A stretch of DNA of 64,000 bases. Origin: Flavobacteriales bacterium. GTDB lineage: Bacteria; Bacteroidota; Bacteroidia; Flavobacteriales_F; PHOS-HE28. The position numbers and the translations under genes were made by a program. Under the pieces are notes generated by a model, which was not told the DNA's origin, ran no database searches, and saw only the letters and a list, made by a program, of their open reading frames with translations. Where the stretch lies: positions 62,001 through 126,000 of the forward strand of contig JADKHI010000002.1 of the NCBI GenBank assembly GCA_016721825.1, written 5' to 3'. Of the stretch, positions 52,003 through 59,811 are shown piece by piece. Within the stretch, counting starts at the first letter, position 1, and each line of letters starts with the position of its first letter.

Positions 52003-52467
52003 TCATTTTTCGTGATCGTTCTCCGGTGCGCTCGAAAGGCTTCGGAAGTAGGCCATGAGCGTTGCACGTTGGGCCTCGCTCAGTCGGGCATCGGCATGGG
52101 TCCAGGTGTAGCTCGGCAACGGCATCTCGCCCTCCTCCAGCATTTCCACCGCCTCTTTCACCTTATGGTCCCGCTTCTTCACGGACGCCTTTCCCCAGCT
52201 GGAAACGTCGAAATGCTCCCGTCCTTCATTGACATGGTGTTGGAGCCACCAGCTGATGGGGGCCACGTTCGCGTACCACGGGTACCTCGGTTGACCGCTG
52301 TGGCAATCGTAACAGGCCATGCGCAAGATCGCCTCCACTTCCGCTGAAGGCTTGGTCACAGCGATCAGGTCATTGAGCGGGTCCACAGGTTCGGCGGTCC
52401 GCTCCGGTCGGATCAACTGGATCAGCAACACGGCCAGCAGACAGGCGAGCAGGAGCTTGCGTTTCAT
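52003..52467 (-). CDS. Haem-binding domain protein (cytochrome-like, exported)
   Basis: A 154-residue protein with an N-terminal hydrophobic signal or anchor (LLLACLLAVLLIQLI). The haem attachment motif is MACYDCHSGQPRYPWY, followed by NVAPISWWLQHHVNEGREH and a C-terminal LSEAQRATLMAYFRSL. This matches the small Haem_bd domain family of Bacteroidota. It lies 3 bases after the papain-like protease gene and is probably cotranscribed. Electron partner unknown. Confidence 0.85.
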   Translation of the reverse strand: MKRKLLLACLLAVLLIQLIRPERTAEPVDPLNDLIAVTKPSAEVEAILRMACYDCHSGQPRYPWYANVAPISWWLQHHVNEGREHFDVSSWGKASVKKRDHKVKEAVEMLEEGEMPLPSYTWTHADARLSEAQRATLMAYFRSLSSAPENDHEK

Positions 52468-52470
52468 GGC

Positions 52471-54073
52471 CTACCGCTTTTCCACCTCGATCACGAAGGC
52501 CACGGCGTTGCGGGTGGCATCGCAAGTTGCTCCGAAGGCACCATCGGTGGCTGAGTAATTCACCTGGGTGGCATCGACCAGTTCGTTGCCAAGCACCGCC
52601 GCCAACTTCTCGTCCATGCTGGTCGCGCCGTTCGACTTCAACTGCTTGTCCACCGCAGGGAAATCGATGGGCTGGTTGTACACCAGGATGGACATCACGT
52701 CGCGCGTGCCCACCTCGTCCACGGTCATGCTCTGGTCCTTTGGGAAGACACGCGTTCCGGTGATGCCGCAATAGGGGGAGTGCTTGGGCGTGTTGGGGAA
52801 GAGCACGTAGGTGCTGCCATCGACCTCTTGTCCGAAGCAGTAGATGTAGCACTCCGCGTTGTTGGTCACCTGCACCTTGAAGCGGGTGCCCTTTGGAACG
52901 ACCTGGGTGGTGCGGAACACGCGGCCGCCCATATGTTTCAGGGGGATCATGGTGCCGGTGGCCATGCCTTTCGCATCCACGGCCACAAGTCCGAAGCGTA
53001 GGTCGAAGCGTTGCGGCTTCACGTCCACACCTTCACCTTGTGGGTATACGGCGTAGGCTTCCTTGGCGAAGAAGTCGAAGTCTTTGTAACGCACCCAGGC
53101 CACCCCGTTCTTACCCCAGTCGGAGCCCCAACTGTTCATGATCTGGAAGCCGCCTTCCTGACCGAACTTGAAATCGTCGTAGCCGATCACGCACATGGCG
53201 TGGCCGCCGAACCCGGGCATCTGGTAGTCGCGCTCAGTGGGCTGCCACAGATCCTGACCTTCCATCTCTTGCATGAAGGAGCCGCCCACCATCATGCCGA
53301 TCACCACGGGGCTGCCCTGGCTGAGGTGCTGCTTCATGGCCACCATGTCCGTGCGCTGCTCATCGGCGCCGAGGGTAAGGCGTTGAAAACCTTTGATCTT
53401 GTAGGGTAGGGCCTGTTGCTTCTCCTCGGCCGTGGGCTCCTTGGCGCAGCTCTGGTCGGTGTAGGCGAATTTGCTGAAGGGGGAGCACCCCGCCCTTGAG
53501 CATGTTCTCCATGGCGCGGTAGATGTAGCTGCCTTGGCAGTCGTTGCCGTCCAGCTTGATCTGGTTGTACAAGAAGCTGGGGCTGAAGGCGGCAGTGTTG
53601 GGGTCCTGCTTGGTGGCTTGGGCCTGCACGATGGTGCGTGCGGCGTAGGCACTGGCCCAGGCCACGCAGCTGCCCTGCTGGCCTTGGTTCAGGCGCTTGG
53701 GAGCGAACTGCTCCAAGGTGACGCGCTCGGGTAGCGGGGCCTTCACGTTGTCGGCCAACGGCTCATACACTTCTGCCTGATCGTAGAGCTTGGGGTCGAA
53801 GTTGGCGCCGGTACTGGTCTGCAGCAATTGACTGATGACTCCGCCGCCTGCATCCCCCATGTTGCAGCCTTTGCTACCGCCCAGGAAGTAGAAGAGCCCG
53901 CCCACGATCAGAACCACGATCATCAGCTTCGGGTTCTTGAACAGAATGCCCAACAGCATGGGCAGCAGGGCCCCAAGACCACCACCGCCACCGCCACCTG
54001 GGCGGCCACCGGGGCTCGGACGAGAACGTTGCGGTTGGTCCTGCCCTTCATCGGGCGTCATTCGGATCGGCAT
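52471..54073 (-). CDS. Papain-family (C1A) cysteine peptidase with DUF4384-like tail, frameshifted
   Basis: The full protein would have about 533 residues. A Gly-rich N-terminus leads into one membrane helix (LMIVVLIVGGLFYFLG). The peptidase domain has its Cys in NQGQQGSCVAWASAYA, His in GFGGHAMCVIGYDD and Asn in IMNSWGSDWGKNG. The last 200 residues resemble DUF4384 (VTNNAECYIYCFGQEVDG). As written a one-base shift at the five-G run 53479-53483 separates Cys from His and Asn; dropping one base gives GGVLPFSKFAYTDQSC and restores the whole domain. All catalytic residues and both flanks are otherwise intact, so an assembly error is the simplest reading. The haem-binding gene follows after 3 bases. 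Confidence 0.8.
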
Positions 54074-54289
54074 GGTGGTTCGGGCTTAAGGGCGTTTGGG
54101 ACGAAGCGCCATGGGGAGGTCACACCACTTCTTGGGGGTGAATTTCTCCTTTCCCGGCCGGAAAAACCAGAATGCCCGGGGCACGAATGGCGACCAACGT
54201 TCATCGGCCGGCTTTGCGGACCCGAGATCCTGTCGTTGGTCATGTATCCCTGGCGGTCGGATCACCAACTTCGACGAAACACCTAACCG

Positions 54290-54637
54290 ATGCAAAGGCT
54301 CCTTTTCCTGACTCTTGTTCTCGTCCTTCCATTTTTCGGTCGTGCGGCAGCCTTGGAAGCCACTCCCTACGATGCAATGGCTGTGGTGCATGTCGACGGT
54401 TTGACCGACGCGCAACTGTCAGCGCTGGCAAAACATATCGGTGCCGAGCGGAACATCACGATCGAGTATGCCTGTGTTTGGGCAGGGATCGTCGTGTTGC
54501 ATTTCACTGATACCAATGCATCAGAGAGGGCGGACGTTGTGACCATCGTGCTACGGCATTTGCACGAAGCGGGCATCGAGAAAGGTGTGGAGGTGCAATA
54601 CGTCCACGTGCGGGCCACTGGTCCGGGGAAGTGTTGA
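54290..54637 (+). CDS. Small hypothetical exported protein
   Basis: A 115-residue protein with a signal peptide (LLFLTLVLVLPFFGRAAA). The mature part (AVVHVDGLTDAQLSALAKHI, then VVLHFTDTNASERADVV) looks like a small ferredoxin-like alpha/beta fold similar in outline to heavy-metal-associated domains, but without their CxxC. No family recognised. It ends 6 bases before the convergent PNGase-like gene. Confidence 0.6.
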   Translation: MQRLLFLTLVLVLPFFGRAAALEATPYDAMAVVHVDGLTDAQLSALAKHIGAERNITIEYACVWAGIVVLHFTDTNASERADVVTIVLRHLHEAGIEKGVEVQYVHVRATGPGKC

Positions 54638-54643
54638 TCCGGT

Positions 54644-57600
54644 TCACTGACGCAACAGCCGTACGGCGGCCGTGCGGCCCTCGCTGAACAAACGCACCAG
54701 ATACAGTCCTTGCGCTTCGACCGAGAGGTCGATGTTCACGTCGGTCTCTCCGGTCAGTTCCACCGATCGCGTCTGTACACGGCGGCCTTGTTGGTCCACT
54801 ACTTCCAGTAATGCAGGGCCATCCATGTCCGTGATGTGCACGCGGACCTGGCCGTTGGTGGGGTTGGGGAAGGCGGATACCGTAAAGGCCTGCTCCTTTT
54901 CCTGAACACCAACGAAGCCTCCCAAGGTGAAAGCCCAATGGATGGAGCGGCCGAACTCGGCCTGGAAGCTTTTCAGTGTTGAGTTGTTCAGTCGCTTGAA
55001 GCGGAATTGACCGGTGCCCGCCTGGGTGTCCGCCCAATACGATAGCCCGTCGTTGCCCGTATCCAGCAGCTCCATCGTGTAGCATCCGTCCCACAGCGAC
55101 AGCGTGTCCTGGTAGATGGTGTTGTTCGACATGCCGGAACGACTGTAGACCACCGTTCCGACTTGATCACGGATGGTGATCGAATTCTCGGAGGCCCGGT
55201 TGTTCGTTTTCAAGTACACGATGAAGTTCTCGGTGTAGACAGCCGGTAATGCGAAGTGTGTGGTGTAGGTGTCGTTGTCCGCGTTCTGATCAACACCACC
55301 GTTGGGGCCGCTCACGGTCACGGTGAAGTTCTGTTGGGTGTCACCCATCCAGAAGGTACCATCGGTTACCGGAAGTGTCACCTCGGCGGACTGCATGTGC
55401 TTCAGCAGGCCGGTCCAGGTGTGGTACTTCACTGTGCCGCCGGAAACACCGTAGGCGAAGGTCACCGACGTGAGGTCTTGGCTGCCAGCGTTGCGCAGCA
55501 CGACCAGCGGGTCAATGCAGATCGGGTTGTTGCGCTTGCGGTATCCTTCATCGGTAGGTCGCTTCACCTGGTACACTTCGGCATCCAGCGCATGGGTGGC
55601 CGCTCCGAACTCGAAGAGGTCCATGTTCATCACATAGTTGCCGCCGGCCATGCCTGCGTTATTCGTCGGCACGGGCGTGATGCCGTAGTCGACGGTGAGG
55701 GTATTGCCGCTAACGAACGGTGTCAGCTCTGTCATGTGGTCCTTTACAAGATCACCGGGGCACCAGCCTTCGCGGCTGCCCAGCCATGTGCCGCCTTGCG
55801 GATACACCGGGTTCAGCGCGCAGTCGTTCTCCTGCCAGATGTGCCAGTCATCCACCTGCGTTCCGTTCGCGTACAGGTAGTGGGTATTGTCCTTCCATTC
55901 GCAGCAATGCGGGTAGTTGCCATCGTTGCTGTTGTGGCCGTGCCCTGTAAGGCGTGAGCGCATGGCCCACTGCGTTGCTTGCGGATCGAGGGCCACGGTA
56001 ACAGCGGCCATCTGGGTGTCGTCGCTCAACGAACCGTACGAACGGCTGGCCATTGGACCCCAGGGACGCTGCAGGTTCACCACCGGTCGGGGTGAAGCGC
56101 CTTCGATGAGCTCGAAGTCGAGGTCGAGCAGTTCCTGTTGGTTGCCACCGGAGACCTCCACGCTGTCGTGCAGCAAGTGCTGGTAATCGGTCACATCATA
56201 GGTCCAACGGAAGCCGTTCGCGCCAAGGCTTAGTCCGATCCCGTACGGGGTGATGTAACGTCCGACCTCCCAATTGTTCACCACTTCGAAAGGCACACCG
56301 AAGTAGTTCAGCGTGTCGTTCATGTAGGTAATGCCGGTGATCAGCAGGGAATCCGTGGCCACGTTGTTCGCATCGTAGGTGTAAGCCTGTCCGGTGAGGA
56401 AGCTGAACACGGTGTCGATCGCAAGCACGCTGTTGCCGTTCACTTCGAAGACCTCACGGGCCACACCGGTGCGGGGCGTCGGACGAAGCAATTCAAGCGG
56501 GTCGACCACATCCGTGTAGGTGCCCTGCGTAAAGGTGATGTCAGGGCGACCGAGCACGGACTGCGCAGCGTGTGAAAGTGAAGTGGCCGGAGTGTAAATG
56601 TGTTGCACGGTGCCCATGAGCCATGCCGGATGCGCGGCATCGGCGGCGTTCAGGGCCATGTGGGGTACGTCCACCGTCTCATTGAACCCGAAGGCATATA
56701 TGGCGTTCGCCCAAGCAGGATGCGAGGCATCGATACGGTGGCCGGTCCAGGAGGCGATGGTGGCGGCGTCGAGCTCAGTGCTGAAGATCACCAGGTCGTC
56801 CAGATCACCACGGTAGGGAACGCTGCGATCGCCAGCAGCTCCGAAGTTGGCACCCACGATACCCGTCATCGGGCGGGTCATGCCGCTGCCGCTGTGCCAG
56901 AGGATCCCGTTCAAGTAGATCTTCATGCTGCCGGTCACCGTGTTCTTGGTGAAGGCCCACTCGTTCCATTGCTCCTCGGTTTCAGTGGTCGTGGCCGCCT
57001 TGTTGATGCGGTCGTAGCTGCCGCCCACGTTCCCGGCATCCCAGTAAACGCTGCCGTTGCTCCAAGGCAGGTGGATGTTGAGCACGCGTTGGTTCTGCGC
57101 GTTGCGCGCCTCGAATACGGAAGTGTTCACCGGCAGAGAGGCATCGCCCTTGGCGCGGAACAGGATGGTGACCTCGGTACTGAGCGTTGTCAACGGCGCG
57201 GGATCAAGCCCGATGAAATCGTCGTTCACGCGCACCTGCCCGTCGCGTCCGACCTCCTGTACACCCTGTCCGACGGCGACGGTTGTTGCGGAGAGCTGAG
57301 GGCCGGCAGTGGAGGTCTCCTTTTCCGTGGCGATCTCCACGAGCAGGTTGCTGGTGCCGTCCCAAGTGAAGGGGCTGACGAGGTCCAGGGTGGCTGTACC
57401 AGCGGTCGCGAACGCCTCACCGGTCTGGTGGAACACGGTGGTCAGGCCAAGTTCTTCGAAGGTGCTGATCGAGCTGGTCAAGGTCTGCTTCATGCGCACC
57501 GTCAAACGGCCCACTTCGCCGCCCACGAGCACCGGGAAGCGGAGGCGTTCGATGGGCAGACCCGGCTGAAGGCCGGCGGCCGTGAGTTCGGCCGCCAAGA

Positions 57601-58093
57601 ACAGGTATTGAGAGCGTGCGGCACCCCGATCCACGTTCAAGCTGCTTGCGTCGATCGCGTCAGCTGTACCGACTGCGTGGTCGCTTTCCGTGATCACGCT
57701 CAGGATCGTGCGTTTCGGTGCCGGTTCGGTCCACAGGTCGTAAGACGGCACATCGATGGTCTCGATGCTCGTTGGCGTTGAAGCACCCACCTTGAACCAA
57801 GGGTGCTGGAGCGCCGCACTGTCAAGCAGACCAGTATGCTCGTGTATGAAGTTGTACGTGAGGTAGTCCCACTCACCACAATCGTACTGGTCCTGGGTCG
57901 TGGCCGCGTCACACTTCAGGGTGTGGTGCATCAGCACCTTGCGGTAGTGGTGCGAGGTGTCGGGGAACTGGAACCAGCCACGTCGCGTAGTGATGCTGTC
58001 GAAGGAAAGGGTTTGAACATGTAGGGTATCCTGGGCGGAAGCGAGCAGGGAAAGTGCGAGGGAGCCACCGAGCAGCGAGCGACGAAGGTTCAT
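54644..58093 (-). CDS. Secreted PNGase F-type protein with LamG insert and T9SS type A sorting domain
   Basis: An 1149-residue protein with signal peptide (LALSLLASAQ). The N-terminal region (MHHTLKCDAATTQDQYDCGE, then YLTYNFIHEHTG) and the later block LTGHGHNSNDGNYPHCCEWK match peptide-N-glycosidase F family segments, which release N-glycans from glycoproteins. Between them lies a LamG/concanavalin-like domain (residues about 265-430; SMKIYLNGILWHSG, YRGDLDDLVIFSTEL). An Ig-like part and a type A sorting domain (VSAFPNPTNGQVRV, LYLVRLFSEG) end it. Catalytic activity is not proven by these motifs alone. Probably a surface or released glycan-active enzyme. Confidence 0.8.
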   Translation of the reverse strand: MNLRRSLLGGSLALSLLASAQDTLHVQTLSFDSITTRRGWFQFPDTSHHYRKVLMHHTLKCDAATTQDQYDCGEWDYLTYNFIHEHTGLLDSAALQHPWFKVGASTPTSIETIDVPSYDLWTEPAPKRTILSVITESDHAVGTADAIDASSLNVDRGAARSQYLFLAAELTAAGLQPGLPIERLRFPVLVGGEVGRLTVRMKQTLTSSISTFEELGLTTVFHQTGEAFATAGTATLDLVSPFTWDGTSNLLVEIATEKETSTAGPQLSATTVAVGQGVQEVGRDGQVRVNDDFIGLDPAPLTTLSTEVTILFRAKGDASLPVNTSVFEARNAQNQRVLNIHLPWSNGSVYWDAGNVGGSYDRINKAATTTETEEQWNEWAFTKNTVTGSMKIYLNGILWHSGSGMTRPMTGIVGANFGAAGDRSVPYRGDLDDLVIFSTELDAATIASWTGHRIDASHPAWANAIYAFGFNETVDVPHMALNAADAAHPAWLMGTVQHIYTPATSLSHAAQSVLGRPDITFTQGTYTDVVDPLELLRPTPRTGVAREVFEVNGNSVLAIDTVFSFLTGQAYTYDANNVATDSLLITGITYMNDTLNYFGVPFEVVNNWEVGRYITPYGIGLSLGANGFRWTYDVTDYQHLLHDSVEVSGGNQQELLDLDFELIEGASPRPVVNLQRPWGPMASRSYGSLSDDTQMAAVTVALDPQATQWAMRSRLTGHGHNSNDGNYPHCCEWKDNTHYLYANGTQVDDWHIWQENDCALNPVYPQGGTWLGSREGWCPGDLVKDHMTELTPFVSGNTLTVDYGITPVPTNNAGMAGGNYVMNMDLFEFGAATHALDAEVYQVKRPTDEGYRKRNNPICIDPLVVLRNAGSQDLTSVTFAYGVSGGTVKYHTWTGLLKHMQSAEVTLPVTDGTFWMGDTQQNFTVTVSGPNGGVDQNADNDTYTTHFALPAVYTENFIVYLKTNNRASENSITIRDQVGTVVYSRSGMSNNTIYQDTLSLWDGCYTMELLDTGNDGLSYWADTQAGTGQFRFKRLNNSTLKSFQAEFGRSIHWAFTLGGFVGVQEKEQAFTVSAFPNPTNGQVRVHITDMDGPALLEVVDQQGRRVQTRSVELTGETDVNIDLSVEAQGLYLVRLFSEGRTAAVRLLRQ

Positions 58094-58162
58094 GGTCTTG
58101 CAGGTATAGGTGGCAATGTTAGGGGGTGTGGTCTAGAGATCTTGTAGCAATTGGACCACAAC

Positions 58163-58170
58163 TACCTTCG
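58163..58170 (+). promoter_or_regulatory. Promoter -7 element of bshC
   Basis: TACCTTCG, 11 bases before the ATG at 58182. Confidence 0.5.
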
Positions 58171-58181
58171 CCCTGCCTTCC

Positions 58182-59768
58182 ATGCAGCGCATCCCTGTTC
58201 CGTACCCCTCCACCGGCCGTTTCAGTGCCTTGGTCAACGACTATCTCACGGGTGATGCGGGTCTTCGTGAGCACTATGTTCACCCGCCTGACCTGATAGG
58301 GTTGCGGACCGCCGCAGAGCATCGCAGGTTCGCACCCGCTTCGCGGGCCGCACTGGTCGCCACGCTCCGTCAGCAATACCAAGGCGTAGAGGTCCACGAG
58401 GCCGTGCAGGCCAACCTTGCTGCGCTGGAAGCGGATAGCACGTTGACCGTTACTACCGGTCATCAGCTGTGCCTGTTCACTGGGCCGCTCTACGTGCCCT
58501 TCAAGTTGCTGAACACCATCCGACTCGCTAGCACGCTCACCGCAGAACTGGGTCGAAAGGTGGTGCCCGTGTTCTGGATGGCCACGGAGGATCACGATCG
58601 CGAAGAGATCGATCATGCCTGGCTCGGTGACCACAAGGTGCAGTGGCCGGGCTCCGCTGGTGGACCTGTCGGTCGTATGCCGCTCGCCGGTATCACGGCC
58701 GTGATCGACGAAGCCGTGGGGGCGATTGGTGCAGGTACGGAGGCCCGTGAAGTGGAACACCTTCTGCGTTCGAGCTACACGCCTGATCGTACCCTTGCGG
58801 TAGCCACGCGGCACTTCGTCAACGCGCTCTTCGGTCGCTTCGGCCTCATCATTCTCGATGCGGATGCATCAGCGCTCAAGCAGCTCTTCGTTCCGGTGCT
58901 CCAGGAGGAAGTACTGAACCAGGTGACACAGCGTACAGTGAGCTACGCGGATGCCAAGCTGTCGGAGCGCTACCCGCCCCAAGCGCATGTCCGCGAGATC
59001 AACGTCTTCCACCTTGCTTCCGGTCAACGCTCACGTATCGTGTTGGAGGACGGTCGTTACCGCTCTGTCGATGGCAAGATCTCCTGGAGCGCTGAAGAGC
59101 TATTGGTGGATATCCAAGTACGCCCCCAGGACTTCTCCCCGAACGTGATGTTGCGGCCGGTGTATCAGGAACTCGTGTTGCCGAACATTGCGTACATCGG
59201 TGGTGGTGGCGAACTGGCCTATTGGATGCAACTGCGCTGGTTGTTCCAAGGGCTTCAGGTACCGATGCCAGTAGTGCTCCTGCGTACCAGTGCGGCCTTC
59301 ATCTCAGCGAAGCAGTTGCGGCAGTGGCAGGAGCTGGGGCTCTCGGTGCCGGAGCTCTTCGCGCCACTCGATGCATTGAAGTCACGCGTGGCGGTCGGTG
59401 CCTCCTCGTTCACCACACAGGTTGAAGAAGAGCGGCAGCAGCTGAACGCCTTGTATGACGCACTGTTGCTGAAGGCTGAGCAAGCCGACCCTACGCTGCA
59501 CGGAGCGGTGGAGGCACGCCGGAAGAAGGCCCTGCACGGCTTCGATCATGTGGAACAGCGCTTGGTGCGCGCAGCGAAACGGCACCAGACCACCTTGCTG
59601 GAACGGATGGACAAGGTCCACGAAGCGGTCTTCCCCGGCGGAGGACTTCAGGAGCGCAAGCAGAACATGCTGCCCTTCCTTGCCGCTTATGGACCGGGTA
59701 TCCTCGATACGTGGTTGAACGAGCTCGATCCCTTGGATCCGCAGTTCAGCATGCTCGTAGAGGACTAG
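58182..59768 (+). CDS. bshC: Putative cysteine ligase BshC (bacillithiol biosynthesis)
   Basis: A 528-residue protein of the BshC family, which attaches cysteine to GlcN-malate in the last step of bacillithiol synthesis. Signature regions are TVTTGHQLCLFTGPLYVPFK, VPVFWMATEDHDREEIDH, YVPF-type loops, and the later LVLPNIAYIGGGGELAYWMQ. A long C-terminal coiled coil (EEERQQLNALYDALLLKAEQ) is usual. bshA is at 16853-17986. No bshB is adjacent. Confidence 0.92.
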   Translation: MQRIPVPYPSTGRFSALVNDYLTGDAGLREHYVHPPDLIGLRTAAEHRRFAPASRAALVATLRQQYQGVEVHEAVQANLAALEADSTLTVTTGHQLCLFTGPLYVPFKLLNTIRLASTLTAELGRKVVPVFWMATEDHDREEIDHAWLGDHKVQWPGSAGGPVGRMPLAGITAVIDEAVGAIGAGTEAREVEHLLRSSYTPDRTLAVATRHFVNALFGRFGLIILDADASALKQLFVPVLQEEVLNQVTQRTVSYADAKLSERYPPQAHVREINVFHLASGQRSRIVLEDGRYRSVDGKISWSAEELLVDIQVRPQDFSPNVMLRPVYQELVLPNIAYIGGGGELAYWMQLRWLFQGLQVPMPVVLLRTSAAFISAKQLRQWQELGLSVPELFAPLDALKSRVAVGASSFTTQVEEERQQLNALYDALLLKAEQADPTLHGAVEARRKKALHGFDHVEQRLVRAAKRHQTTLLERMDKVHEAVFPGGGLQERKQNMLPFLAAYGPGILDTWLNELDPLDPQFSMLVED

Positions 59769-59811
59769 GTTCCGACCTCATCGGATGGAACGGGCCTGAG
59801 CAAGGCGCGCT

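Noticed and set aside
51780..52067. 95-codon frame in the spacer before the response regulator
   Set aside because: No credible start or promoter, overlaps the haem-binding gene and regulator ends, and has shadow-like composition.
54058..54243. Short frames upstream of the papain-like protease
   Set aside because: Arg- and Pro-rich, without a start signal, and not supported by a promoter element.
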